DNA of 64,000 bases from Yponomeuta sedellus (taxonomy: Eukaryota > Arthropoda > Insecta > Lepidoptera > Yponomeutidae): NCBI GenBank assembly GCA_934045075.1, contig OW203724.1, positions 1,542,501 to 1,606,500 of the forward strand. The letters run 5' to 3'. The notes below the pieces were generated by a model. That model worked only from the letters and a program-made list of their open reading frames with translations. It was not told where the DNA came from and did no database searches. The first letter of the stretch is position 1. The number at the start of each line of letters is the position of its first letter. Of the stretch, positions 1-12,109 are shown piece after piece. The position numbers and the translations under genes were made by a program.

Positions 1-150
1 TACTCTTTGTATAAAAATTCCACCCATGCTGGGATTCAAACCCGCGATCTCTGGCTATGCGTGCCAGCGCTCTTTCCAACTGAGCTTATTTTAATTTATT
101 GTCCTTAGCACGGGTTAGTGCATTAAAAATAAAAATAGTATAATCATATT
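1..150 (+). mobile_element. tRNA-SINE copy, antisense-head form (partial)
   Basis: The stretch holds an antisense tRNA-like unit (ATTCCACCCATGCTGGGATT...) followed by GTCCTTAGCACGGGTTAGTG and TAAAAATAAAAATAGTAT. The window start cuts into or near its 5' end. Confidence 0.6.
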
Positions 151-399
151 CTTTGTGTCATCCGTGATACACTATGTATATTATACTCACGCCTCCACCC
201 CGCAGGGATAGTCCTAGATCAGGGTTTGCTACTTACCATCCCAGATATATATTATCGATTAGTTGGGTGTTTAGGCACATGATATGTGTGAACCATGCAC
301 GCGGGGCGGGCGGCGGCGTGGTGGGGGTGTCCGTACGTCTGGCTGCAGCACAATAGTTTCGAGATTTGTTAGCGCATGGGAGGTTAGCCCGGGATAATC

Positions 400-780
400 C
401 GCCCTATTGTTAGCTATTTTATGCTTATGCCCTTTGTTCGGCGTTATATTAACTCATACTCGGCTAATCGCCGTATTATCCGTACCCTGCCTACACTTAA
501 TTTCCATTGCTTAGCAGATTGACAGCTGCTAACTGCCATGACACTGCTGGTAGAGCTCGGCTGTCCCTGTGGGAAATAATTGCAATTTGGTTCGTAGCTC
601 TTTTAATTTACCGTTACATTCGATTGAAGATGGTAACATCTTACTTACTGTTATTGCTATCTCTTAGTTTCTATTAGCAATAAGGACGCCAATTGTATCT
701 TACCTTCTGTATCTCCTGTTTCTGTATTAATTTTCCGGTATACAATAAAGAATATTCTTATCTTATCTTACTTAGTACAC
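400..780 (+). mobile_element. LINE 3' untranslated end
   Basis: TTAGCAATAAGGACGCCAAT ... TACAATAAAGAATATTC and a TTATC run form a LINE 3' end. Related pieces lie at 7735-7810, 31255-31345 and, reversed, at 34590-34620; all carry AATAAG(G/A)..GCC/TAATT. Confidence 0.5.
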
Positions 781-949
781 CTTATGGCCCAATAGGTAAT
801 ACTATATCTTTCTATACAACCCTATTCCGCCTTTTTTGTGCAATTTGTTAAGTTGTTTTGATATTTGGCACTGAAAAAAGAATTTGGCACACAAGTAATA
901 TAGTTTCTTTATGTGCCTATTTTATTTACTTACTTTATTAGAAACAACA

Positions 950-1210
950 GCGTCTTCTTCTTCTTAAAGTGCCTCTCCATCGCTGGAGGTTAACAATGAT
1001 ATCTTTACAGCTGTCTCTGTTCAGTGCAATTATGAACAGCTCCTCTGCGATTTTAACACCGGTCCACTCTTTGATGTCCTTCTCTTTCCTTTCTTGCCCA
1101 TCAAAATAGTCTGCAGTAATTGGTGTTTACTGCATCGCAGCACATGGCCTTAGTAAGCTACATTCCGCTGCTTGATGGTGCGAACAAGATCCACCTTCGT
1201 GTCCATCCGT
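950..1210 (-). pseudogene. LINE C-terminal end with (CTT)n tail
   Basis: The minus strand reads GKDIKEWTGVKIAEELF and then ALNRDSCKDIIVNLQRW, followed by an AAG run (CTT on +, 955-965). This W-TG---AEELF---NR--- motif is the usual end of a LINE polyprotein. The same motif occurs at 14865-14965. Confidence 0.6.
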
Positions 1211-1470
1211 TAACAACAGCGTAACTGGTTATAATTACTAATTAATTAATAATAAAATCTAAGGCCAATAACAGTTGTCCAATTAGTTAATAGATAAACG
1301 CGTTAGCACAGAATACTCGCTGAACAATGCGTTAAAAGATTGTTGAACGTAATAATAATAATAACAACTTCCACACAACGCAATCACTTCACCTGGTCCT
1401 ACACTATGATGATACGCTTATGGTAACCCGGCAAGGAGGTCACAAACATGAATATATACAAAAAAAGAAG

Positions 1471-1556
1471 CCACTTGTAGTGGCCTTCGGGGAATTGAAC
1501 GCAGGACCTCTGTTTTGGCACCCAAGCGCCTTACCGGCTTGACCAACGAGGCAGTC
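1471..1556 (-). mobile_element. tRNA-derived SINE head
   Basis: On the minus strand TGCCTCGTTGGTCAAGCCGG... and B box GCGTTCAATTCC form a tRNA-like unit. The sequence next to it (about 1371-1440) recurs at 43049-43110 (ACTTCCACACAAC...CATCACTT), so both belong to one dispersed repeat. Confidence 0.45.
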
Positions 1557-1775
1557 GATGTGAGTTCTATTCCTAGGGAAATGTAGTCACAAATTCCTCT
1601 ACTTACTATAGTAATTTTTTATGTAAAAGTAAGCCAGATTTAACTGAAATCCAACGTGTGAAATTTTTGAAATTGAACAAAATTTTTCAAAGTGTGAACT
1701 GTACGCAAATGTTTCTTCCTCCGAGAGTAAACAACATTTGATATCAAAATTAAATAGTTTGGTATCTGACATTAA

Positions 1776-2976
1776 TTGAAGCTTCGCCTCCTGGGTGCCC
1801 CAGTTCTATACGATTCCTATGCAGGCTTCGTTTGTGATCAAATAACTAAATTTAAGGAATCGTCTGGTTGTCTCAAGGAGATAAATCTACACATGGCTTA
1901 CTGGATCATCAAATTCTGCCTTTTTGTCCCTAAATTCACGTATGCTCTAAGTTGTTCAACCCTTTGGAATCATTTAGATCTTTTACTTTGTCTCGACGAA
2001 CTTATCAAAACTACTATAATAGAATTTCTAAATTGCCCGTTACAGGATAGAAGCTGGACCCAGGCCACACTTCCGATCTGTCACGGTGGGCTCTGGGTAT
2101 AAGAACGGCATCAAGTGTGGCCCTCCCGGCGTTCCTGTCCTCGGTTCATAGCACGATCGGCCTCATAGGTAAAAGAATTTCCCCGTCTCTTGGAGACGTA
2201 GAGGTCGCGTGCGTAGCTGAGGCCAGGAGCACCTGGACCTACGCAGCTGGTCGGAGCCAGGTAATTCCAAAGATTGTGGGATCACAGAGGCTTTGGGACG
2301 AGCCGCTCTGCATGCGGGTTCGTAAAGAACTCCTTGAAACTGCAGGCGACGACGCGGAGCGTGCTGGTCTCTTAGCCAGCTGCGAGCCAGAATCAGGCTA
2401 GTGGTTGAGGGCCCACCCATCGGCGAGCATAGGTACTCTTTTAAAGAGAACCACATTTAGTTTGGGAGTTAGTCTGAGGCTGGAAGCCAGAATCAACGAG
2501 CCACATCGCTGCCGCTGCGGTGGAGGCGTCGATGCGTTAGGTCACCATGGCCTGGCATGCAGCCGTAGCGCTGGACGTCTGTCTAGACATGCTACCCTGA
2601 ATGATATAATCCGTTGGGCTCTTGCCAGCGTAGGCGTGCCTGCAGTCCTGGAGCCTACTGGGATTGCGCGATACGATGGCAAGAGCCCGACGGAATGACC
2701 CTCATTCCATGGAAGAATGGGTGGTCGCTGGTCTGGGACGCAACTTGTGTTGATACGCTTGCACAGTCCCATGTCCATGCGACCCCCTGCCATGCGGGGC
2801 GGTGGCATCCAACGCATCGAATAAGAGGCAGAAATATGCAGCCATACGGCAGGGCTACATATTTGTGCCTTTCAGAGTCGAGACTCTGGGGCCATGGGTG
2901 CCGAAGGCGCGACTCCTCTTCAAGGAGATCTCGTCGCGCCTAGTCGTCGCTTCAGGAGACCTGAGGGCTGGTGCTA
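1776..2976 (+). pseudogene. Non-LTR retrotransposon C-terminal region, frameshifted
   Basis: Successive frames give one protein: a reverse-transcriptase end (LPICHGGLWV), then VALPAFLSSVHSTIGLIGKR, a His/Cys cluster (HRCRCGGGVDALGHHGLAC), [19 protein letters not shown] and [18 protein letters not shown]. The Cys/His cluster followed by TLIPWK is characteristic of a non-LTR family widespread in invertebrates, but the clade was not fixed. At least three frameshifts (near 2102, 2690 and 2800) and a TAG at 2399-2401 break it. The endonuclease and most of the RT are absent, and its end abuts a foldback repeat. Confidence 0.75.
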
Positions 2977-3270
2977 GGCAAACCAATTATTTTTTATATA
3001 AAGTCAAGAATATTGATTATTAGTAATTGAAGTTAAAATTAAATTTATAAACTAATTACTTTACATGAACTTAAAAATACTGATTATTAATTGAAATTAA
3101 ATTTTTTTTTTAGAAGCTTGCTACTAGTCTGACTGTAGAGTAAAAAAAAATAATTTCAATTGATAATCAGTATTTTTAAGTTCATGTAAAGTAATTAGTT
3201 AATAAATTTAATTTAACTTCAATTACTAATAATCAATATTGTTGACTTTATAAAAAATAATTGATTTGCC
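2977..3270. repeat. 294-bp AT-rich foldback repeat
   Basis: The left arm (2977-3110, starting GGCAAACCAATTATTTTTTA) and right arm (3141-3270, ending AATTGATTTGCC) are near-perfect inverted copies around a 30-bp loop. It lies directly at the 3' limit of the LINE pseudogene, so it may have inserted into it. Confidence 0.75.
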
Positions 3271-3310
3271 TATTTTGGAACGTAACTTCATAATTAACTT
3301 TTGTAATTTT

Positions 3311-3440
3311 TGCCGATGGTAGTAAACTAACCGTTAATGCTTTCTAAAAGACGCCCGTCACCTCAGTCATCCGGGACCACGGCGCCTGCAAAAGTTCCGA
3401 AACGTCGAAAATTGTAAAAATGTATTAAACGAGCATAAAT
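3311..3440 (+). repeat. Dispersed repeat, copy 1
   Basis: GTCACCTCAGTCATCCGGGA and GTTCCGAAACGTCG recur at 7311-7455 (+) and 28015-28125 (-). The family is unidentified but clearly multi-copy. Confidence 0.65.
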
Positions 3441-3623
3441 CCGTATAAAAACAGTTTTAATTATGTCTACTGCTCGTGTTAACCTTAGAAAATACTAAAA
3501 TATAGGTTTTAGGTTTAGTTCCGTTTTTTATAATAATAGCATAAGTAGTATAGTATATGAATATATAAATACAGTTACGTGTGAATTAATCACAAAAATA
3601 TCGATCATGCACCGCGACTCGCG

Positions 3624-3815
3624 TCACGCATCGTGGAGAGAGGCAATATTTGCCGGAACAGGACACCGGCGAGATGTTTCCGGTGCTTGGAAGTATCGAG
3701 TTGACTTCGCAAACACTGCCTGAGTTTTTTTCACTGCCAGCTGCCCGACATGACTAATTACATCAATTACAGGCAAATAGAGCGCGCTCGGGTTTCCAGC
3801 TCCCACCTTTGTCAA
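3624..3815 (-). other. Short open frame of repeat origin?
   Basis: A 63-codon minus-strand frame includes DVISHVGQLAVKKTQAVFAK and ends NIASLHDA. No domain is recognised. Its Lys/Arg-rich stretch could be part of a dispersed repeat. It is listed only because the frame is not AT-driven. Confidence 0.2.
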
Positions 3816-5167
3816 TATTTACGCAGAGCCCGCGCCCGGGCGCTCGCCGGCTCGCCGCTAGCGACCAGCGTTGTAGTCCAGTCATTGCAAAAGGGGGCTG
3901 CCCTCAAAAAGACAATTAATAGGTATTCCAAGTTTTTGAACTAAAACTTTTGACTCTTCCGACACAAGTTTATCTCGTAGTCAGTTTATCCGCTAACAAT
4001 CCAATAATGTTCCGAGATTGTCTAGTAAAAACCAAAAAAATGATTTTTTTGAGAATTTCCTTTCTCCCACGCCAGTGAGTTTAAAAATAGCTATTTTAAG
4101 AATTACAAAAATTAAAGAGCAAAACATTTTCTGCATTTTTAGTAATAAACCATTTTACCCGACTGTGCAAGGCCGAATGGACGGCTCGTATGTTTGTAAG
4201 TATGCTCGGTGCTTTATTCCTTCATGATTTGCGCGGCTGGCGAAGGCTATATTGGCAGAATTTCATGATAATGAATGAATGATATCGCATTAGTCACCAT
4301 TAAATAAAAAACATCCCATCTAATTTTCATGGAGTTCCCATCATAGTCAGTAGATAGCGCTGGCTGTTTAATATTCCCATTAATCACTAGATAGCGTTGG
4401 TATTGCTAAAAAACAAAAATCACCAAAAGATAAAAATAACAAAAAACGCGACTGCTAGGCTTTGACTACTAAGCACGATCCAATTTCAACATTGTATCTC
4501 ATTATCTGTGGGTTTGTGGACTCCGCGATGTCGTGGCTACATGTATATGAGATAGGGCCCTGTAGTCTTAAGATAAAGGCTATTATAAATAAGTAAAGCA
4601 CTAATAATAAAATTTAGTTTCTTATTATATTAATTATTGTAAAACTAATTTGTAAGTAGCCTGGCTACCCATAGCACAGAGAATCCTAGTTTGGGAGTCA
4701 GTAACCATCATTATAACCCTGTTTTAGGTACAATAAAGTTATTTCATTTCATTATTTGGAATCTTGGTTAGTCACACAGACACGCCTAGTATTAACAGTT
4801 CGCTAATCAGCTTGTGAGATTTATTTATTTACGTTTTTTTTTCAATGACATAAATATTATGCGAGTTACAGCAAAGTCGAGCTCAACAAGAAATTACAAT
4901 CCGCAAAATCGCCCAATGTATCTAAAATTACTTAATTTAGTTAGTACTTACCTACTTTTTTTGAACTCATTTAGGTTAACTAATTAATACTTAAAATAAA
5001 TAAATAAATATTCATGGACATACTACACAGATCTCGTTAGCCCTATACTAAGTACAACTAAATGACTTTTGTTATAGGTGCTAACTGGACGATAGATTTA
5101 ATACAATAAATACATAGATAACATCCAAGACCAGAGACAAACTAGAAAAGTTCGTTTCCTAGTTTGA
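3816..5167. other. No gene seen
   Basis: AT-rich sequence. A LINE-like 3' end (TACAATAAAGTTATTTCATT) sits at about 4725-4755. Nothing else was recognised. Confidence 0.5.
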
Positions 5168-5243
5168 CCCAGCCGGGGATCGAACCCGAGACCATCGGTT
5201 TTACAGTCAGCGTGCTAAACCGCTGCGCCACTGAGGTCGTCAA
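5168..5243 (-). mobile_element. tRNA-derived SINE head
   Basis: On the minus strand GACGACCTCAGTGGCGCAGC begins a tRNA-like unit with B box GGGTTCGATCCC. It is related to the head at 10500. The anticodon arm does not fold as a real tRNA, so it is called a SINE. Confidence 0.5.
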
Positions 5244-6399
5244 CTTCGTTTGTACATTTTTTTAATTTTTTTTCTGTTTATTATTTTCTAGAAGTAGAAG
5301 CTCTTAAGCTTCTTTTTAAACACAGCGGCTAAAACGGCGGTTAAAAAGTTCGCAGAAACTAACCATATACCTACTAAATGAGAAATCTCCTTGTTCTTAG
5401 TGGGCTTTCTGTTTGAGCTTTCTTGGCCAAGTGACTGGACTGTTTTGCGTTGTGTCAGACAGAGCAGATCACAAGTAAATACTTAAGGCGCTTCGGAGTT
5501 CTAACTAGCGCCGCCAATGGAAAAATAATCATTACTCGTTTTATAATACGTTTTTATCTAAAAGTGAACATGATAAATTTTAACAACGGTCGCAACTATT
5601 TTTAATTCGTATATTAATACACTAGAACTTTAATCAATTTCCACCAATAACGGCCGTTTCTGGCGGTAAGTGATTAAAGTCTTTGTTTGTTTATTCTGGG
5701 TTATAGACCTTAGGTTCTAAAAATAGTTGTCACAGCTGTCACATCATTCAGGAAACTTTGTGGAGTCTTCTCGACCCCTATACCACAGGTCATAAAAACG
5801 ACATTCGCAAAATATTGGACAATGACTGGAAGAGGTGAGAGTGAACACAAAACAGAAGTAATTGTTAAAATTGTATCACCCACGACGAGAAAAGCACCTT
5901 GCGACATGAAAAGATCCGTTTTCCAAAGGAAGGGCAACAAACACTTATCCGAAAGATATCTATTTCATTTCCAAAGTTGTCATAACAATGTAAGTAGGGA
6001 GCCGCAAAATGATCACTTTATTTTATAATAAACTGGGACGGAAATAACACCAAAAGTTTAATAACGACGAATTGTTAACGACACACCAATACAGACGTCA
6101 CACCGTCACAATAGCGGATTATCCGGCCTCGTACTCGCGGCCGACCATTGTACACACAAACATAGGAACATTGTGCACGGATATAGGTAGGTATCAAATA
6201 TTTTAGAAGCATATAATGAAATGAAAAGGTTTTATTCAAATTAGCGCAGAAACTGCGGCTTAATGAACGTTACACGTCAAGCTAAGTGTAAGATATTAAT
6301 GGCTGCAGCCCGTGGGTCAGATTTACGCAGAGATCTGCGTATTCAGCGCCCTACGTATTTAGTATAACAACGCCTTCAGGGCTGATGGGGCTGCCACCT

Positions 6400-6546
6400 T
6401 TCTGGAGTGCATCAGGGATGTTTCCGGAGGCGCGGGTTAATAGTCTCCATGCCATCGTACGCAAAAGGATAGCGTCCCTGCTGTATAGGATTCGCGGCGG
6501 TAGCAAACAAAGGTTATTGCACCTAAGGTCGACAATCCGTACTTAA
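6400..6546 (+). pseudogene. LINE C-terminal fragment, second family
   Basis: This is an open 48-codon stretch with no start codon, reading FWSASGMFPEARVNSLHAIV, then RKRIASLLYRIRGGS, and ending at TAA. The pattern (F-SASGMF-EAR---HAI-RKR-ASL--R-RG) is a conserved C-terminal motif of a LINE family. A second copy lies at 42788-42985. Confidence 0.6.
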
Positions 6547-7099
6547 GGCACTGACACCAGTTATAAAACGTAGATATGGCTAAATGTCTGAAATAAATTG
6601 ATTGTATACGAAATAGTTGTATACTTTTTTGAACTAACAGCTCCGTAAGCACTACACATTATTGATCGAATCAGCGCGAAAACAGGGAGCCAATTCTCAC
6701 TTCATTAGCAAGTAATTCGTATTGGACTCTAGGGTAGGGTATGACTTGAAGTCTACATAAACAGTCGCATGGCAATTACCATACGACATTATGACACCTC
6801 AAAGCAAGCGAAATTTACTAGCAAATTTGCGCATACGACTTTGTGAGAATACATGAAACTGATTTTTATGCGACAAAATGTTTAATCCTTCCGATATTTT
6901 GCGTCTACGCTTTCAATTCACATGGGCGAGAATCGGCTCTAAAGTAGCATTAGGTACCTTTAAGATTTTTTCGTGATGAAGAGCTAAGGGTAATTGGTTA
7001 CGCAGCTTGGCGATATATCCATCCCGCGATAGAATTTTCAGCCGCGATTAGACCTCTTTAATTTATAACTATGTATCGATCTGCAGTGCTATTCACTAA

Positions 7100-7265
7100 C
7101 GCCGTTCGCTCGTGGGTTCGATCGAATTCGTATTCAGTAATTTAAGCTACCCCAGCGCTACGGCGGTGAAGTGAACTAGTTGTGCAGGTGGGATATTGAC
7201 CCTTATTTCTATGAAGTTACGTTTAAAACAAAGAAAGTTCGAATCTCGACTCTATTACATCTGTC
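7100..7265 (+). repeat. Dispersed repeat shared with 13975-14105
   Basis: AGCGCTACGGCGGTGAAGTG, GGTTCGATCGAATTCG-like blocks and TACATCTGTCAAAT recur reversed at 13975-14105. Confidence 0.45.
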
Positions 7266-7310
7266 AAATAACCCTTTCGCGTACAACGGCAAAATAATTA
7301 CTAAAATATT

Positions 7311-7455
7311 TTTTTTCCGAGGGTAGTAAACTGACAGTTAATGCTTTCAAAAAGAGCCTGTCACCTTAGTCATCCGAGACCACGGCACCTGGAAAAGTGC
7401 CAAAATGTCGGAAAAATGTAATAAACGAGTAAAATCCGTATAATAACAGTTTTGA
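7311..7455 (+). repeat. Dispersed repeat, copy 2
   Basis: GTCACCTTAGTCATCCGAGA and CCGTATAATAACAGTTTTGA match copy 1 at 3311. Confidence 0.65.
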
Positions 7456-7734
7456 TTAAAATATGATCTTTTTTTCAAAACTATTTGTCAATTAACAGGT
7501 AGTTAGAGTGCTTTGATTTTCGCTCTCAGCACCGCTCGCAAACTCTAGGATTTATGCAAATTCAATCGAAAAATTTTACTGACTTCCACTATTCCTCCTT
7601 CTTCGTTAGTCTTTTTTTGAAGTCGATTTATCTAATTTTGCATTTTCAGCTTATGTAAGTTATCATTTGGGGATATTGACCCAAAGACCCCAGGGTAAAG
7701 GTGAAAATATTATTAATATTAAGCATTGATAATC

Positions 7735-7810
7735 CTACTATAATAAGGCCGCCAATTGTAGTGTACTATGTTATTATTTAAGTCTCTTATGTAATTCTTG
7801 GTGAACATGG
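7735..7810 (+). mobile_element. LINE 3' tail fragment
   Basis: ATAATAAGGCCGCCAATTGT belongs to the same 3' tail family as 400-780. Confidence 0.4.
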
Positions 7811-7999
7811 GGTAGAGAATATTCTGTCTATTTCTATATAATATTGCATATGTCAATGTTTTTCAAGTAGTTTAGATGATTGTTAGTACTCAATTAGACA
7901 ATAATGGCTGATTGGAATTACATGAATTATGTACAGATAGACGAAGCTCTGAATTGAGACAAAGGCTACTTGATATCCCGCCAACGCGGTCTGAACTAA

Positions 8000-8035
8000 T
8001 CCTGCGCAGACGAAGTCGCGGGCACCAGCTAATTT
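8000..8035 (+). mobile_element. Helitron-like 3' end
   Basis: GCGCAGACGAAGTCGCGGGC followed by ACCAGCTAAT matches the 3' end of the copy at 48872-49178. Confidence 0.45.
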
Positions 8036-8039
8036 ACCA

Positions 8040-9060
8040 TATTGGCATTAGCAAGAAGTTCGTGTACCCATGAAAGGGTTAATTCGATCGTGAGCTCACA
8101 TCACCATTCACATCACACTCACTTGTGCGTGACGTTTAATTCGTATTCAGAAGCAAAATACGCACAAGTCACAAGTGATGTTGCCATGGGTTACCTATTA
8201 GGGATGGAACACCAATGTTTGTCAGTCGAAAAGTCAAATTATTATTTTGTTCAGCTTAATTAGCCAAACGCTGCCAAATATTTCTTACAAATAAATCGTT
8301 CTGCTTCATTTTTTTAAAGTCTAGGCCTTTTCTAGTTTTCGAGTCTACGTCTTGTGGATAAAATATGTTATATTGTTGACCAAAGAGTACCCACCGGTGA
8401 AGCTTTCTTCTTCTACAGATAAACAAAGGTAACCGCAAAAATGTATTTTAAATATTTCTAACCGAGACATTGGCTTAAATTTATCACACTTATGTATGAT
8501 TAATCAATTGTATAGGCAGTACAAAATGCTTGAAATACGTTGTAACAAATTTCACATTGAGTATCATATAACCTTCCCTGCTTAAAAAAATCACGAAAAT
8601 TTATTCCAGTTTGAAGCTCAATCAGCTATTTGAAGGCTCCTGACACCAACATACTCAGGTGCTCCATCAGAGGTAATGATCGCTATATTGAGATATGTGC
8701 GGAAATGTGATTGGGACAATATGGCACGGTTAGCTCTACATTGATTTTGCACGATGTACATAAAGGGGATCTGAGAAAACCACAAAATCTGCAACGGTTG
8801 TTTCTTTATTTGGACACTTCTCTGGAGATGGGATCACAAATCCCAGACCAATATTCGTCTACCTAAGGACGAAATCAAAAACCTTGGCCAAGAATTTGAA
8901 ACCTTTTATGAAAGAAACAGAAGGGATATTTTAAAAAAAACATAAGATTAGTACTCATAGTAACGAAGAACCTTGCCTCAGCAAACGTGATTTGGTACAT
9001 TAATTCTTGGCCCTGCCATCAAAATTACATCTTGCAATCAAGATGAAACTAGTAGAAATA
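8040..9060. other. No gene seen
   Basis: This is intergenic AT-rich sequence without a recognised repeat. The short open frames show no domain. Confidence 0.5.
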
Positions 9061-9318
9061 CTAGTTTCCTATTGATATTAAAGTAATAACATTCTTAGAT
9101 TGTTCTACAATTTTTTTTATTTTAATTATGAGTCCTTGATGTTGTATTGGTAAACACATTTTGCATAATAAATAATTGGTAGTTATCTTATCATCCATAA
9201 ATCTTTTCCAGACTTCTGATGCCGACTGAAATATTTCAAGGATTGCTACTTCACTGAGAGATGTCTCCCATGACAGCCATGTGTTTAACAAAAACCCTAT
9301 AAGGCACCATCTCATCAA
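9061..9318 (-). pseudogene. Possible BED-finger (hAT transposon) fragment
   Basis: The minus strand reads SASEVWKRFMDDKITTNYLLCKMC, reminiscent of a BED finger start (S-VW--F ... C--C) as in hAT transposases. The His pair of the finger is not recognisable. Confidence 0.3.
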
Positions 9319-10499
9319 TGTGCTGAGCTCTGTAAAAAGCGAGCCTTCACTGGGTAAACAATTAGCTAAATCTATTGCAATTTATATTACTCTTATTGTA
9401 CTACTTCTGAATTAAATCTGTATTTTCTAGGTGACTCACGCTATACTCCGAGAGAGCATAGATAATGACAACTCTGGTTGAGGATACTCCAGCCCTCGGT
9501 AGAAGAATTAAACTAAAAAGCAATGCATAGCATGTAACAGTTCTTGATGCCCCCCAAGGAATGGTCCCCACCATTCCCTAGATGTCAATAATCGAGAATT
9601 ACAAAAAGAAATGCAGATTGTGCATCATCTCGAGATTAAGGTGGAATAATAAAAATAACGTAGCATTGTTTTTAACCTGTTTTAGCAAAATGGTGTTTTA
9701 GACCATACTCCATGAATCTAGACGGTGAATTTTAAAAATAATTATTAAGTTACTGTTACTTTAGAAATGCCACATATTTTTACACGAAATTTCTGGAAGA
9801 TTTATTTAAATTGGTTGATTTAAATTTGAAATAATATATTTTTTATATTAATAAACAATAAAAAATGTAGTCTGTACATTTATTAAATAAAACGAATTGA
9901 TTATTCAAATTATTGTTTTAAGTCACCAACATTATACTCATTAATAACCTGCAACAAGCAAGGTACGTAGGTATATAGGTATAATCCACAGCACATTATA
10001 GTCATTAAATCCAGACTGCATGTCGACCTTTACACGTATCTTTCTGTACAGTTAGGTACAAATCGAAAATACTCATAGGTAGTACCTATATGGTAACACT
10101 ATTATATGCCAATGAGAAAATTCAAATTTGAGCACAACCTCTATGATCTGAGGGCACAACCCTGTATTTTAGGACCACCACCAACATGATACATTTTTGT
10201 TATTTATTTGGTCAAAGTAGTTTGTGATAAGTGACATCTACAAAACAACATTTAAAATCATTACCATTATTTTATTATGCTAATGCATAGAAATATTTAA
10301 ACTATTAAGTGCCAATTACTCTTTACTTGCTACTAGATTGAATTGTAAGCCAAGGTTGATAACACTATCAGGCATCAAAAGTTATAATTCATTCTAGTAA
10401 AAGAACTAGTTTTAGTATAACGAAATAAACTAATTTAAAAACGTCTCTTTAAATATGAAACTATAAAATTATAACTTACTATTTGACCTCCGAAAACAT
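9319..10499. other. No gene seen
   Basis: This is strongly AT-rich sequence with no repeat family or frame that could be supported. Confidence 0.5.
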
Positions 10500-10615
10500 C
10501 TTGACGACCTCTGTGGCGTAGCGGTAGCGCAACTGCCTACCATGCAAAAGGTCTCGGGTTCGAATCCCGGCATGGGTGAAATTTTTAGCCTCTAACTAGG
10601 TTTTTAAACACTTAT
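10500..10615 (+). mobile_element. tRNA-headed SINE
   Basis: GACGACCTCTGTGGCGTAGC forms a tRNA-like head with B box GGTTCGAATCC. The same TTTTTAGCCTCTAACTAGG 3' segment as the foldback SINE family follows, but the head sequence differs. Confidence 0.6.
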
Positions 10616-10657
10616 AAAAAGAACGAATCCTTAGAGCTAAACAAAAATACGTTCCGT

Positions 10658-10833
10658 TTTTTTATTTCGAACTTAAAATGGGAGCTTGAAATTAAGTTTA
10701 AAAGTTGATTTAATATTACATATTCCATTCCCAACACATAGGTATTTTTTTTATTTCGAACTTAAAATGGGAGCTTGAAATCAAGTTTAAAAGTTGATTT
10801 GATATTACATATTCCATTCCCAACACATAAGTA
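10658..10833 (+). repeat. Tandem duplication, about 88-bp unit
   Basis: Two near-identical units (about 10658-10745 and 10746-10833) share TTTCGAACTTAAAATGGGAG and CATATTCCATTCCCAACACA, with a handful of differences. Confidence 0.85.
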
Positions 10834-11444
10834 TTATAATTACACGTATTGAACACCTACGATGATTAATAATTACACTAATATTAAAACAATCCATTTG
10901 TTGCGCTAAATTAGCCACAATTCGGAACGCGCGAAGTGAGTGATACAGACAGGCAATATTAAAAATTCTTCGTTAACGTGCGCGCGTGCTCAAAGAAATG
11001 TAGGTTAGGTACGCTTAATTTTGTGAAAAAGATGGTGGTACAGTGTATTGAGTGATTCTAAGAAAAATTGGCTCACACCTAGACGCTGTGAAGTATATTG
11101 ACCAGTCCAAGGGAGCGAAGAATACGATCGGCTACTGCTACTACCAGATCACGGATGATATTTATATTGAAGATTTAGTGCTCAAAGGGTGATTTTCAAG
11201 ACTAGTATGTACCTATGAGTTTTTTTCTAAATACATGGCATACTGTTGGTACGAAGTTGTCGGTGCGCGTCTCCGACTCGCATTTGGTCGGTTTTTTATG
11301 ATTTTCATAACGTAATTTGCATAATACAATTAAAATATGGTTTATTACTATTTACTAAAATTTTGTTTTATTTTACAGCCCTCGTCTCTCAATCGGGGAG
11401 ATAAGTAGGAATGCGTATGTCAATATAAGGTTGTGATAGAAATG

Positions 11445-11702
11445 TGACGTCTTTAGAACTTCATAAGGGCTGGTACTTAAGTATTTCTCAACGTCTTACT
11501 GACGTTTTGTGATACTACATAAGACGTACGATGCACGGCATACATATGACGTCACTTGCACGTCATATGGTGTCGTATCTCCGACGTCTTCAACTGACGT
11601 CGTAAGGCTGTGACAAATTCACGTCATCTGAGGGTTGACCCGACGTCGTAAAATGACGTCTTTTACGTCGAAGAGGACTGTATATGGACGTCAAAATGAC
11701 GT
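11445..11702. promoter_or_regulatory. Dense cluster of GACGT/ACGTC (CRE-like) motifs
   Basis: Fourteen GACGT or ACGTC cores occur in 258 bp (11446, 11491, 11501, 11523, 11548, 11560, 11583, 11596, 11621, 11642, 11655, 11665, 11687, 11698), including the full palindrome TGACGTCA at 11547. This core is the binding site of CREB/ATF-type bZIP factors. The block could be an enhancer or a decayed satellite. It is bordered on the right by a SINE. Confidence 0.4.
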
Positions 11703-11716
11703 AGAAATGCTACCTG

Positions 11717-11880
11717 GGCGTAATACAGAGAATAATTTAAAGAGGTTCGAAATTTCACTGATGCCGGTGAGTCGCCCATTAGCTCAGTTGGAAAGAGCGC
11801 TGGCACGGGTAGCCAGAGGTCGCGGGTTCGAATCCCGGCATGGGTGGAATTTTTAGCCTCTAAATAGGTTTTTAATAATT
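11717..11880 (+). mobile_element. tRNA-SINE copy (sense tRNA unit with 5' middle segment)
   Basis: GTAATACAGAGAATAATTTA and the GAAATTTCACTGATGCC middle are followed by a sense tRNA-like unit (11773-11846) and GGAATTTTTAGCCTCTAAAT. This is the reverse complement of the left half of the copies at 23969 and 39252. It directly abuts the GACGTC-rich block. Confidence 0.65.
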
Positions 11881-11954
11881 CATGTTTATAAAATTACTCA
11901 ATATCTGTGACTTTGAGTACACAAAGTTTATCCAGATTGAATATATTTATTTAT

Positions 11955-12095
11955 ATTCTTTTTAAGGCACTAACCTGTGCTAAGGACAATTTAATAAAAC
12001 TATTTATTTAGGGGCTTAAAATTCCACCAATGCCAGGACCACTGGCTAACCGTGCCAGCGTCCTCCTGATAAACTGAGCTTATTATTCCGGTAAT
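11955..12095 (-). mobile_element. tRNA-SINE copy, minus strand, simple form
   Basis: On the minus strand a degenerate tRNA head is followed directly by the GTCCTTAGCACAGGTTAGTGC tail. This gives the ordinary head-then-tail SINE arrangement, without inversion. Confidence 0.6.
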
Positions 12096-12109
12096 TACAC
12101 TATTTCATT

